Source: an uncultured Oscillospiraceae bacterium (lineage in GTDB: Bacteria > Bacillota > Clostridia > Oscillospirales > Acutalibacteraceae). Taken from it: 23,588 bases of DNA. Under the pieces are notes generated by a model. That model ran no database searches. It had not been told where the DNA came from and was given only the letters and a program-made list of their open reading frames with translations. The DNA lies in contig USJL01000015.1 in NCBI GenBank assembly GCA_900555015.1, positions 1-23,588 on the forward strand. The letters are read 5' to 3'. A program made the translations under genes and the position numbers. Below, in pieces: positions 1-7,513 of this stretch (position 1 is the first letter of the stretch; each line of letters opens with the position of its first letter).

Positions 1-1476
1 ATAAATATTATTGTAAATTATTCTTACCGAGTAAGTTACATATATATTGATCAAGCGTTATTTAAAAATTTTTCTTTGATTATTTTTATTTTAACAATAA
101 TTTCAACCGCTCTTCTTGTTGGCATTGCTTCAATAAATTTAAAACAAAAAAAATTAAAAAGCAAAGTTTTGCCGGTATTTCAAATTATAGCAGAAATTTT
201 TGCAATAATAATAGGGGTTTACGACATTGTTAACGGTATAATAGGAAAAAGTCAAAGTTTTACAGCCGCATTTGGACTTTTTAAACAGGCTTTTCCCCTG
301 TGGTTTGGTTGTGTTTGCCTAACATTGGCACTTTTTATTATTCCAAACATAAGCAAATCAGCTATTAAAAAATCACTTTCAGCCGCACTGACAGTAATTA
401 TGATATTTACTGTTTATGCGGCGATATTTCCGATTACACCGTTTGAATTTAAATCAATGCCTGCTGTTTTTGACAACGGAAACGGATATTCCGTAGTATT
501 TGCAACAAATGACAAAGCAACCGCTTATATTGAATATAACTACAACGGCAAGCACATTAAAAAATACGATGAAAACAACGGCAGAAAAGCCGGATACAGT
601 AAAATACATTCCATTACCGTTCCTTACAACGAATTATCCGGCAACAGTTACAAGGTGGGTGCAACAAGAGTTATTGACGAACTTAGTTATGGCGGAAGGC
701 TTGGTAAAACAATAGAAAGCGAAACTGTAACTTTTAATGATAATTTTAAAGATGATATAAATTTACTGACTGTTTCGGACTGGCACACATACAACAAATT
801 AGCCAAGAAAACAATTTCATATTTAGGCAATTATGATGCTGTTGCTTTATTAGGTGATTCTGCACCGGGAATAATGCTTGAAGACGATGTTATAAACTAT
901 TTAACAGTATTTGCCGGCGACCTTACTAATGGTGAAATGCCGATTATTTTTGTCAGAGGCAACCACGAAACACGAGGAGAAATGGCATCAAAACTTGCAG
1001 CTCTTTTAAAAATAGATAAATTTTACTATGAAACTTCACTGGGTGATTATAATATTATAGTTCTTGACAGCGGAGAAGACAAAGAAGATTCCCACCCTGA
1101 ATACGGTTTAATGGATGACTATGCCACAAACAGAAAAGAAATGATTGAATGGCTTAATTCTGTTGAAAACAAAAACGACAAAAAAGTTATTGCCCTTTCC
1201 CACGCAAAAGAAATTTGCATAGAAAACGATTTATCCGAAGAGGCATACAAAAAGCTAAATGAGCTTAACGTAAGCTTTTTGGCATGCGGACACGAACATA
1301 TTACAAAATATATTAATTCCCCTGAATTTCCTATTTTAATTGATGGCGGAATAGATGCAAACGGTGCCGGAACATATGTTGCTTCAATGCTAAAAATAAC
1401 ACCGGAAAGTATTAATGTTATTAGCATTGATTCGAATAATCAAACCACGATTAACGAAACGATTAATTGGAAATAA
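1..1476 (+). CDS. Membrane-anchored metallophosphoesterase, 5' end beyond window
   Basis: A calcineurin-like metallophosphoesterase. Counting from a TTG at 76, the metal-ligand motifs appear in the usual order: D235-W-H237, G260-D261, G295-N-H297-E, H376, and G405-H-E-H408. About three hydrophobic segments precede them (roughly residues 1-20, 35-57 and 72-92, with another near 100-120). A beta-rich stretch near 135-220 resembles the N-terminal fibronectin-like domain of purple acid phosphatase relatives. The protein is therefore probably membrane-anchored with an extracytoplasmic phosphoesterase; the substrate cannot be told. The reading frame has no stop from base 1 to base 75, and the TTG at 76 has no Shine-Dalgarno site, so the true start probably lies left of the window. 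The gene ends at TAA 1474-1476 and is followed by a shared hairpin terminator. Confidence 0.85.
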   Translation: MNIIVNYSYRVSYIYIDQALFKNFSLIIFILTIISTALLVGIASINLKQKKLKSKVLPVFQIIAEIFAIIIGVYDIVNGIIGKSQSFTAAFGLFKQAFPLWFGCVCLTLALFIIPNISKSAIKKSLSAALTVIMIFTVYAAIFPITPFEFKSMPAVFDNGNGYSVVFATNDKATAYIEYNYNGKHIKKYDENNGRKAGYSKIHSITVPYNELSGNSYKVGATRVIDELSYGGRLGKTIESETVTFNDNFKDDINLLTVSDWHTYNKLAKKTISYLGNYDAVALLGDSAPGIMLEDDVINYLTVFAGDLTNGEMPIIFVRGNHETRGEMASKLAALLKIDKFYYETSLGDYNIIVLDSGEDKEDSHPEYGLMDDYATNRKEMIEWLNSVENKNDKKVIALSHAKEICIENDLSEEAYKKLNELNVSFLACGHEHITKYINSPEFPILIDGGIDANGAGTYVASMLKITPESINVISIDSNNQTTINETINWK

Positions 1477-1512
1477 AATCAGATATTTATACTTATATAA
1501 TTAAACAAAAAT

Positions 1513-1550
1513 AAAAAGGCAGCTGGGAATTAACTCAACTGTCTTTTTTT
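1513..1550. terminator. Imperfect bidirectional terminator
   Basis: A stem of about 13 bp (1513-1525 with 1536-1548) has an A-run on the left and a T-run on the right. Each strand has one mismatch that is a G-U wobble when read from the other strand. It lies between two convergent genes, 37 nt after the phosphoesterase stop and just after the stop of the small minus-strand gene, so it can serve both. Confidence 0.7.
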
Positions 1551-1552
1551 CT

Positions 1553-1795
1553 TTATAAAATTTTTTCAAAAACCATTGTAGCTTGAATTCTGTCGCCGCC
1601 CATTAATCCTTTGCTTCCGCCGTTTGACGTTGCAATAGTATGAAGACGATAACCGTTTGCCGCCTGCTTGTTAATTACTTGCTCAAGATCTATAAGATTG
1701 CCGGAGCCTGTTCCCGCAAACTTTTCCTTAAGCGTTACCTGCAATACAACATAATTCAAATCTGAACCGGAGGCGTAGAAGTGATGATGCACCAA
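1553..1795 (-). CDS. Small DUF4177-like protein
   Basis: About 80 residues of an alpha/beta protein whose pattern (YVVLQVTLKEKF, then LEQVINKQAANGYRLHTIAT, then DRIQATMVFEK) resembles small DUF4177 proteins. The function of that family is unknown to me. It follows the SWIM-domain gene on the same strand, 22 nt after its stop, and is probably cotranscribed with it. The start is uncertain: the frame offers only TTG at 1795 or GTG at 1792, neither with a well-placed Shine-Dalgarno. A better-placed ATG at 1802-1800 sits in a different frame and reads only 24 codons. Either a rare start is used or there is a frameshift in the first few codons. Confidence 0.6.
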   Translation of the reverse strand: MVHHHFYASGSDLNYVVLQVTLKEKFAGTGSGNLIDLEQVINKQAANGYRLHTIATSNGGSKGLMGGDRIQATMVFEKIL

Positions 1796-1817
1796 GTCCC
1801 ATATTTTTCTCTTTTCT

Positions 1818-2600
1818 TTAAATATTTATATTTTTGTCCTCAATAATTTTGAAGAACCATTCACTGTTAACGGCAAAAAAGCTGTTTGAACTTTCAATAT
1901 ATTCGTTTTTAACAAAAGAGCTTAAAAGAATACACATTGCAGCACAGTGCTTGCAAAAATGCGGACTTACACAATCACAATAAATATCTGTAATTTGATT
2001 ATTGTTTACTTTAAATTCAACAACATGAGTATTATTACCCTCAATAACCGCTGTGCCTTCCCCATTATTTACAACAACGGCTTTTAATTCGTCATTTTCA
2101 AGAGAATAGAAAGCATTATCTATAATATTTTCATCACAATTCAACTCGCCTATTTTGCATGAATAACCCTCGCCTGTTAAAAATATTTCAGGCTTATCAG
2201 TGTCATTTTTAGGAACAAACGGCGGAACAAACCAGTCAAGAAGTTGTTGCTTTGAAACAATATCAACACCCTTTGCAAGCATATAGTTGCCGCATTTTTT
2301 AAAACTGCCGGAAATGTTAAAATCAAGTTTTGCTATTACATCTTTATAAATACTTCTGCTGACTTTAAAATGGGTGGTAACATCCACAACAACGCCAAGT
2401 TTGCCATAAAGTTTTCCGTCAACAAACACTTTATCGCCTATTTTTAAATTAAATTTGTCATTATAATAAGGATATTCCCGACCGCAATCAAATCTAACTG
2501 TTACAACACTTCGAACAGGCGTTTCCTCAACAGGTTTATAACATTTAGCACTTACCTCACCAACTGTTTCATTTTTAATGTTAAAACCGATTTTGTTCAC
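1818..2600 (-). CDS. SWIM zinc-finger domain protein of unknown function
   Basis: About 260 residues. Numbering from the ATG at 2609, the C-terminal half carries C211-D-C213-(x5)-C219-K-H221, a SWIM-type zinc finger (CxC...CxH), followed by a hydrophobic helix typical of that fold. SWIM domains bind nucleic acid or protein partners. The N-terminal part (about 35-80) is beta-rich with an IGDKVFVDG-type turn suggesting a small barrel. No helicase or other enzyme domain is attached, so the role is unknown. In-frame ATG 2609 directly abuts AGGAG (2614-2610), which leaves no spacing. GTG 2600 lies 9 nt from that site and is the better start. A promoter is visible at 2630-2658, and the gene is divergent from the esterase. 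Confidence 0.7.
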   Translation of the reverse strand: MNKIGFNIKNETVGEVSAKCYKPVEETPVRSVVTVRFDCGREYPYYNDKFNLKIGDKVFVDGKLYGKLGVVVDVTTHFKVSRSIYKDVIAKLDFNISGSFKKCGNYMLAKGVDIVSKQQLLDWFVPPFVPKNDTDKPEIFLTGEGYSCKIGELNCDENIIDNAFYSLENDELKAVVVNNGEGTAVIEGNNTHVVEFKVNNNQITDIYCDCVSPHFCKHCAAMCILLSSFVKNEYIESSNSFFAVNSEWFFKIIEDKNINI

Positions 2601-2629
2601 AAAAACCATCTCCTACTTTTTGTGATTAC

Positions 2630-2658
2630 ACAATAGCACACAAAATAACGAAGTGCAA
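2630..2658 (-). promoter_or_regulatory. Sigma-A-like promoter of the SWIM gene
   Basis: On the minus strand TTGCAC (2658-2653) is separated by 17 nt from TATTGT (2635-2630), giving a leader of about 25 nt before the GTG start at 2600. Match to consensus is moderate. Confidence 0.45.
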
Positions 2659-2765
2659 CAGTTCACATAGACTAAGTACACTTTTTAGTACTGCATGATT
2701 AAAAATTTTATATTCTAATGAATTTTGCAAGCAATTAAATAAATATGCTTAAAATAAAAATTTAA

Positions 2766-2794
2766 TTGTGTTGTTTCGTCTATTATGATAAAAT
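2766..2794 (+). promoter_or_regulatory. Possible promoter of the SGNH esterase gene
   Basis: TTGTGT (2766-2771), 17-nt spacer, TAAAAT (2789-2794), placed 27 nt before the ATG at 2822. The -10 box is good and the -35 box is weak. Confidence 0.4.
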
Positions 2795-2821
2795 AATTAA
2801 AACAAAATTTGAGGTTTTAAT

Positions 2822-3457
2822 ATGATTACAATCAACAACAACAGCAGAATATTATTTTTCGGCGACAGCATAACAGACATTAAATTTAACCGCAGATTTA
2901 ACTACAAACTTAAGGGCAAAAAAATTTACGCACTTAATTTAAGCCGTGTAATAAAGAAAAAATGCCCAAAAGCAAAAATATTTTACAAAGGAATTGCCAG
3001 CAACAGAGTTTACCACCTTTATGACAGAATGACAAAAGACTGCATTAACTTAAAACCAAACGTAATAATTTTGCTTATAGGTGTTAATGACGCATGGGAA
3101 CATTATGTGCCGGAGGAATACCCCGACCTGCGACGACCGATGAAACCCCACTTAGATGAAATTTACAGAAGAATAAAAACAGAACTTGACGATGTGCAAA
3201 TTTTATGCTTACTGCCCTTTATGATTGATACACAAGCAGATAAACTGCCTTTTCACAAAATACTTGACGAATACACGGAAGTGCTGAAGCAAACAGCTGT
3301 TGAAAACGATGCTGAAATTGTTGATTTGCAAAGTTTATTTTATAAAGCACAAAAAGAAATTGAGCCTAAAATACTTGCCGTTGACGGAATACACCCAACT
3401 AATTTAGGACATAAAATAATATCAGATGAAATATTAAAGCATTTAACATTCAAATAA
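2822..3457 (+). CDS. GDSL/SGNH-family esterase or lipase
   Basis: A 211-residue SGNH hydrolase with all four blocks. Block I is FFGDS16ITD with the nucleophile serine. Block II is G58-IASNR. Block III is GVN89DAW. Block V is D188-G-I-H191 completing the catalytic triad near the C terminus. There is no signal peptide, so it is probably cytoplasmic, deacylating a small ester, carbohydrate or lipid; the substrate cannot be read from sequence. The length is normal for single-domain bacterial members (about 200-215 residues). The start ATG has GAGG (2811-2814) 7 nt upstream. It is transcribed alone, divergent from the SWIM gene and convergent with the symporter, ending before a perfect shared terminator. 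Confidence 0.88.
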   Translation: MITINNNSRILFFGDSITDIKFNRRFNYKLKGKKIYALNLSRVIKKKCPKAKIFYKGIASNRVYHLYDRMTKDCINLKPNVIILLIGVNDAWEHYVPEEYPDLRRPMKPHLDEIYRRIKTELDDVQILCLLPFMIDTQADKLPFHKILDEYTEVLKQTAVENDAEIVDLQSLFYKAQKEIEPKILAVDGIHPTNLGHKIISDEILKHLTFK

Positions 3458-3473
3458 TTTTGTTTTAACAAAA

Positions 3474-3502
3474 AACCGCAGGATGAAAAACATCCTGCGG
3501 TT
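3474..3502. terminator. Strong bidirectional terminator
   Basis: A perfect GC-rich stem (3476-3485 with 3491-3500, extended by AA/TT) closes a five-base loop, with A- and T-rich flanks on the two sides. It lies between the convergent esterase (stop 3457) and symporter (stop 3522) genes and can end both transcripts. Confidence 0.9.
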
Positions 3503-3521
3503 ATATTTTTATGCATATAAA

Positions 3522-4913
3522 TTAATAAATTCCAAATGCTTGAAGAAGTAAGCAAACAAGAAGAACGGGAGCAATATATTTAATCATAACAATATAAATA
3601 TTCTTTCTGCCGAATTTTTCGCCGTTTTTTGTAACCTCTTCAATAACAGTTTTAGGTTTAACAACCCAGCCAACCAAAACACAAGTTAACACTGCAACTA
3701 TAGGCATTAAAATGTTATTGCTGATATAATCCATCAAATCAAGTATTTGACCTACTGAACCGCCGGGCAACTTGATTTCGAAATAAAGTTTATTATAGCC
3801 AAGACAAACAATTATGCCAAACACGAGTGCATAAACCGTTACAATAACAGCACTTTTTTTCCTTGAAAAATGGAATCTGTCCATAATACTTGCAACGATT
3901 GCTTCCATAACCGAAACAGAAGACGTTACTGCGGCAAAAGCAACCATAATAAAGAATAATGCGCCGATTATATTGCCTGCAACGCCCATATTTGCAAATA
4001 CTTTCGGAAGAGATATAAACATAAGTCCCGGTCCGCCTGACATTCCGTCTTTACCCATAAACACATAAACGGCAGGAACAATCATGGCGCCTGCAAGAAT
4101 GGCAACAACCGTATCAAAAATTTCAATTTGATTGATTGATTTCATTAAATTTGTTTCATCTTTAACATAAGAACCGTAAGCAACCATAATGCCCATAGAA
4201 ACACTGATTGAAAAGAAAAGCTGACCCATAGCGTCCATAAGAACAACAAGGAACGATTTAAAAGTAACACCCTCAAAACTTGGAATCAAATACATTTTCA
4301 GGCCCTGAAGACCTGTTCTTACAACACCGTTTTCATCTGTAAATTTAACGGTTAAAGAATAAGCGGCAATACCTATAACAAGCAAAAGCAAAACAGGCAT
4401 TAACACCTTACTGAACTTTTCAATACCTTTATCAACGCCGCCAAAAACGACTAAAGATGTTAAACCGAGAAATACGATTAAAAACACAATGGGTGCCCAC
4501 TGTTGAGTGATAAAGCCTGTAAAATAGCCGTCTGCCGCGGCACCTGAACCGGTACCCGTAACAAAATCGGTTAAATATTTTAAAACCCAGCCGCCGATTG
4601 TGCAATAATAAGGCAAAATTATTACAGGAACAAGGGTGGCAAGCGAACCCAAAAATTTAAATTTTCCGTTTAATTTACCGTATGCCGTAAGAGGACTTTG
4701 TTTTGTTTTTCTGCCGATGGCAATTTCGGTTGTAAGAAGTGTAAAACCGAATGTAAGCGCCAAAATAATGTAAACAAGAATAAACAAACCGCCGTTATCT
4801 TTTGCCGCCAAATAAGGAAAACGCCAAATATTTCCCAAACCAACGGCACTGCCTGCGGCAGCAAGAACAAAGCCGATTGTGCCTGAAAAGCTGCCTCTCT
4901 TTTTCTCTGCCAT
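3522..4913 (-). CDS. Sodium-dependent transporter, neurotransmitter:sodium symporter (SNF) family
   Basis: 463 residues with about eleven hydrophobic segments, as in bacterial LeuT/MhsT-type symporters. The N terminus carries the family signature with the unwound first helix (about residues 12-34, ending GNIWRFPY), which forms the sodium and substrate sites. The second helix region follows with TTEIAIGRKT. Family members import amino acids with sodium; the actual amino acid here is not determinable. The start ATG has AAAGGAG (4928-4922) 8 nt upstream, and a very good promoter sits at 4951-4979. It is a single-gene unit divergent from the ThrE-type exporter: an importer next to an exporter of small metabolites, possibly by chance. 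It ends at the shared terminator 3474-3502. Confidence 0.92.
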   Translation of the reverse strand: MAEKKRGSFSGTIGFVLAAAGSAVGLGNIWRFPYLAAKDNGGLFILVYIILALTFGFTLLTTEIAIGRKTKQSPLTAYGKLNGKFKFLGSLATLVPVIILPYYCTIGGWVLKYLTDFVTGTGSGAAADGYFTGFITQQWAPIVFLIVFLGLTSLVVFGGVDKGIEKFSKVLMPVLLLLVIGIAAYSLTVKFTDENGVVRTGLQGLKMYLIPSFEGVTFKSFLVVLMDAMGQLFFSISVSMGIMVAYGSYVKDETNLMKSINQIEIFDTVVAILAGAMIVPAVYVFMGKDGMSGGPGLMFISLPKVFANMGVAGNIIGALFFIMVAFAAVTSSVSVMEAIVASIMDRFHFSRKKSAVIVTVYALVFGIIVCLGYNKLYFEIKLPGGSVGQILDLMDYISNNILMPIVAVLTCVLVGWVVKPKTVIEEVTKNGEKFGRKNIYIVMIKYIAPVLLVCLLLQAFGIY

Positions 4914-4950
4914 AAAAATGACTCCTTTAAAATTTTATAGTATAGAATTA

Positions 4951-4979
4951 ATTATAAAATAAGGTTAACACTTTTGCAA
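4951..4979 (-). promoter_or_regulatory. Sigma-A promoter of the SNF symporter gene
   Basis: Minus strand TTGCAA (4979-4974), exactly 17 nt, TATAAT (4956-4951). The -10 is a perfect consensus. The leader to the ATG at 4913 is about 30 nt, too short for a riboswitch or T-box. Confidence 0.75.
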
Positions 4980-5064
4980 GTCAACGGTTTAATGCGTTAA
5001 ATCACAATAATTAATAAAATTATAAAATCAAAACTTTTTTACAATAATAATTAAAGGTGATTTT

Positions 5065-5784
5065 GTGGAATTGGATTTAGAAAAAATTGTAAATATTGCC
5101 GAGGAAATAATTAAAAACGGCGGAGAAATTTCAAGAGCGGAAGAAACCGTAAGCAGAATTTGCAAGACAAGGGGTGCAACACAAACAGACATATTTATTA
5201 TACCCACATTAATTTCAGTTACGGCAACAACAAACAATGAAACCCGCACAATAACAAGAAGGATATATTCAAACGATTTAAACCTGGGAAAAATTGAAGA
5301 ATGCAACAATGAAGCCAGAAGAATTTGCAACAACAAAACAACAAGAAAAATTATTGATTACAATTATTCAACCGTTACTTCAATAATTTGCATTTTTATT
5401 GCAACAGGAGCGTTTTGCATTTATTTTGGAGGAAATATAACAGACGCCCTGCTTTCCGGTATTACGGGAATTATTATTTCTTATTTTCCATTCATAAAAG
5501 AATTTAACAATTTTTCAAAAACGCTTGTTGAATCCACATTGGCAGGCATACTTTCATATATACCCGAGACAATTGGTATTTTAAACACCCACCCGGATAA
5601 AATTATGATAGGTGCAATTATGCTTTTAATTCCCGGAATGAGCATAGGTTCGGCAATTAAAGACCTTATCAGCGGCAACCAAATTTCGGGAATTTTTGTT
5701 TTAACAGACGCAATTATTACTGCAGGTGCCATTGCCCTTGGCTTTGCGTTTGCAACTTATGTATTCGGTGGTTTTAATGCTTGA
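5065..5784 (+). CDS. ThrE/YjjP-type exporter subunit, N-terminal soluble plus membrane part
   Basis: 239 residues matching the DUF1212/ThrE N-terminal family. A soluble region (about 1-95) includes NGGEISRAEETVSRIC and the strand IFIIPTLISVTATT, followed by about five hydrophobic segments. In Corynebacterium ThrE exports threonine and serine as one chain. In E. coli the split pair YjjP/YjjB has been linked to succinate export. The substrate here is therefore open (amino acid or dicarboxylate). The start is GTG with AAAGGTGA (5053-5060) upstream; no ATG fits. The last 8 nt overlap the start of the partner gene, indicating translational coupling and a stoichiometric complex. Confidence 0.85.
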   Translation: MELDLEKIVNIAEEIIKNGGEISRAEETVSRICKTRGATQTDIFIIPTLISVTATTNNETRTITRRIYSNDLNLGKIEECNNEARRICNNKTTRKIIDYNYSTVTSIICIFIATGAFCIYFGGNITDALLSGITGIIISYFPFIKEFNNFSKTLVESTLAGILSYIPETIGILNTHPDKIMIGAIMLLIPGMSIGSAIKDLISGNQISGIFVLTDAIITAGAIALGFAFATYVFGGFNA

Positions 5785-6238
5785 TATAATTACTTGTATT
5801 TTGGGTACTTTCGGTTTTTCAATTATATTGAAAGTATCAAAAAGCAAAATAATTTACACAGTTTTAGGCGGCACAATTTCTGCCGTTATCTCTGTTTTAC
5901 TGCTAAAAAACGGCAAAGGAATATTTTCGGCAACATTTTATGCAATGATTGCAATTACGGCATACAGTGAAATTATGGCAAGAATAATTAAAACGCCGGC
6001 ATGCGTTATATTAATGCCATCCACTGTTCCGCTGTTGCCCGGCGGCTCGCTTTATTACACCATGAGTTACCTTATTGCAAAGGACTACAAAAACTTTTTA
6101 ATTTACGGAAAGGAAACGATACTGACCGGCTTTGGAATAGCATTTGGTGCGGTTATTGTTTCAATTTTAAGCATATTTATCAATAAAACAGCGGCATTTA
6201 TAAAAACAAAAAAGCAGGCAAAGCCTGCTTCAAAATAA
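5777..6238 (+). CDS. ThrE/YjjB-type exporter subunit, C-terminal membrane part
   Basis: 153 residues, almost entirely hydrophobic (about four to five membrane segments), with the family core CVILMPSTVPLLPGGSLYYT. It is the DUF3815/ThrE_2 half that pairs with the upstream YjjP-like subunit. The frame is open further upstream with ATGs at 5726 and 5759. ATG 5777 overlaps the partner's TGA by 8 nt, lies just after GGTGG, and gives the family-typical length (E. coli YjjB is about 157 aa). Codons for the lysine-rich C terminus form the hairpin at 6212-6230, which works as terminator for the opposing gene. The pair probably forms one membrane exporter. Confidence 0.85.
   Translation: MLDIITCILGTFGFSIILKVSKSKIIYTVLGGTISAVISVLLLKNGKGIFSATFYAMIAITAYSEIMARIIKTPACVILMPSTVPLLPGGSLYYTMSYLIAKDYKNFLIYGKETILTGFGIAFGAVIVSILSIFINKTAAFIKTKKQAKPASK
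6201..6230 (-). terminator. Terminator of the histidine phosphatase gene, inside the yjjB-like coding end
   Basis: A perfect 8-bp stem (6230-6223 with 6219-6212) with a 3-base loop, followed on the minus strand by a run of T's interrupted by one G (6213-6201). It begins 12 nt past the phosphatase stop and lies entirely within the last codons of the convergent exporter gene. Confidence 0.85.
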
Positions 6239-6241
6239 ACT

Positions 6242-6958
6242 TTAATGACGGGTATCATCATCAAAACATTCACAAAAACGAGCGGCAAACGACGGTTCTC
6301 TGCCGCCGGCATACAAATGTGAAGTATCACCGAATTCCATACATCTAAAAGTAGCTATTCCCTTTTCTCTTTCCTCTGTTACCAAGGTTGTTACAGAAGT
6401 AGGAAGTGCCACAAAATTATGCCACAAAGGCATAGGCGATACAGACATAATATGACTTAAAATCGCTGCCTCAACGGCAAAGTGGCAAAACAGAACTATT
6501 GTGCTGTGATTTGAATTTACAACATCAAAATGCCTGCCGTTATGAACATAACCGTATTCCGATAAAAGAGCGTCAATTCCGTTACACACTTTTTTATATT
6601 CTTTTTTAACGTTGCCGCTTTTCATAAGTTTTGTATTTTGCCAAGTGTCATAGCTGTAATAATCATCTATTTCCGTCCAATAAGAAGGCAGTTTATCCCA
6701 ACAGCTTTCATACTTCAAACCTCGCCTTACAACGCCTTTAAATTCATGAAGCCAATCAAGCTCAACGGCTGTTTTGCCTGTTTTTTCCAATGTATAAGCC
6801 GCAGTATCCTTTGCTCTGCCCAAAGGAGATACATAAAACTGCGTAACATCCATTTTAGAAATACGGCGTGAAAGAAGCTCTGCCTCTTCCCTGCCCGCGG
6901 GAGTTAAAGAATCTATTGAATAATCAGGGTCGCCGTGCCTGCAAATTACTATTTTCAT
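6242..6958 (-). CDS. Histidine phosphatase superfamily protein (phosphoglycerate mutase-like)
   Basis: 238 residues. The N terminus has the catalytic R7-H8-G9 motif, followed by LTPAGREEAELL, the second arginine in SPLGR48AKDTA, an acidic residue near LHE72F and the second histidine in LFCH159FAVE. These define the branch-1 histidine phosphatase fold with a phospho-histidine intermediate. The substrate is not predictable; such proteins range from phosphoglycerate mutase to broad phosphatases, and the long insert (about 75-150) argues against a canonical glycolytic mutase. GGTGAT lies just before the ATG. The gene is divergent from the YaiI/YqxD gene with only 62 nt between starts. It ends at a terminator buried in the neighbouring gene. 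Confidence 0.85.
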   Translation of the reverse strand: MKIVICRHGDPDYSIDSLTPAGREEAELLSRRISKMDVTQFYVSPLGRAKDTAAYTLEKTGKTAVELDWLHEFKGVVRRGLKYESCWDKLPSYWTEIDDYYSYDTWQNTKLMKSGNVKKEYKKVCNGIDALLSEYGYVHNGRHFDVVNSNHSTIVLFCHFAVEAAILSHIMSVSPMPLWHNFVALPTSVTTLVTEEREKGIATFRCMEFGDTSHLYAGGREPSFAARFCECFDDDTRH

Positions 6959-6970
6959 AATATCACCAAA

Positions 6971-6999
6971 ATTATATTAACACATTTGATTAAACAAAA
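6971..6999 (-). promoter_or_regulatory. Likely promoter of the histidine phosphatase gene
   Basis: Perfect TATAAT (6976-6971) on the minus strand with a weak TTTTGT box 17 nt upstream (6999-6994). It overlaps the divergent promoter at 6986-7014, so the two may interfere. Confidence 0.45.
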
Positions 7000-7014
7000 C
7001 AATTATGTTAATAT
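6986..7014 (+). promoter_or_regulatory. Promoter of the YaiI/YqxD gene, possibly leaderless
   Basis: TTGATT (6986-6991), 17 nt, TAATAT (7009-7014). The expected transcription start is at about 7021, which is the A of the start codon itself. Confidence 0.5.
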
Positions 7015-7020
7015 TACAAT

Positions 7021-7464
7021 ATGAGAATTTTAATTGATGCAGACGGATGCCCTGTTACGAAAATTGCAATAAAAGCGGCAAAACAATTTAAAATTGAGCC
7101 TATAATTTTTTGCGACACAAGCCACATTTTCAACTACAATGACGTGAAAGTAATTACAGTGGGAAAAGGTGCGGACAGTGCGGATTTTGCCCTGGTAAAC
7201 CAAATTGAAGAAAAAGACATTGTTGTTACGCAAGATTACGGTTTAGCAGCAATGGCACTTTCAAAAAAAGGCATGCCGATTACGCAAAACGGAATGGTAA
7301 TAACAAACGGCAACATTGATTTTTTGCTTGCAACAAGATACAATGCAAAAAAAGCAAGAATGGCAGGCAAGCATTTAAAGGGTCCGTCAAAACGAATACA
7401 AAAGCAAAACGAAGATTTTGAAAAAGCGTTGATTGCACTTATTAAATCAACACTTGATATATGA
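7021..7464 (+). CDS. YaiI/YqxD family (UPF0178) protein
   Basis: 147 residues of the UPF0178 family: N terminus MRILIDADGCPV with the conserved DADxCP, an internal VVTQDYGLAAMAL and a basic C-terminal GPSKRIQKQNEDF. The fold is PIN/NYN-like, which suggests a nuclease or RNA-related role, but no activity is established to my knowledge. The start matches the family's N terminus exactly. There is no Shine-Dalgarno upstream, and the promoter spacing predicts a leaderless message. The gene's last codons contain the -35 box of the next transcription unit. Confidence 0.85.
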   Translation: MRILIDADGCPVTKIAIKAAKQFKIEPIIFCDTSHIFNYNDVKVITVGKGADSADFALVNQIEEKDIVVTQDYGLAAMALSKKGMPITQNGMVITNGNIDFLLATRYNAKKARMAGKHLKGPSKRIQKQNEDFEKALIALIKSTLDI

Positions 7465-7482
7465 ACAAAGGCAATATATAAT
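7454..7482 (+). promoter_or_regulatory. Strong promoter of the small protein/alpha-mannosidase unit
   Basis: TTGATA (7454-7459), exactly 17 nt, TATAAT (7477-7482): 11 of 12 consensus bases. The -35 box lies within the last codons of the YaiI/YqxD gene and the spacer covers its stop codon. The expected start is about 7489, 25 nt before the next ATG. Confidence 0.75.
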
Positions 7483-7513
7483 ATAAATATTTAAAAGCGA
7501 AAGGAAAAATAAA

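Noticed and set aside
4914..5064. Riboswitch or T-box controlling the amino-acid symporter or the ThrE-type exporter
   Set aside because: The symporter leader is only about 30 nt after its promoter, and no T-box or aptamer-like structure is visible on either strand.
5726..5776. Longer N terminus for the YjjB-like subunit from ATG 5726
   Set aside because: It would overlap the partner by 59 nt and has a less suitable ribosome site; ATG 5777 gives the family length and the typical short overlap.
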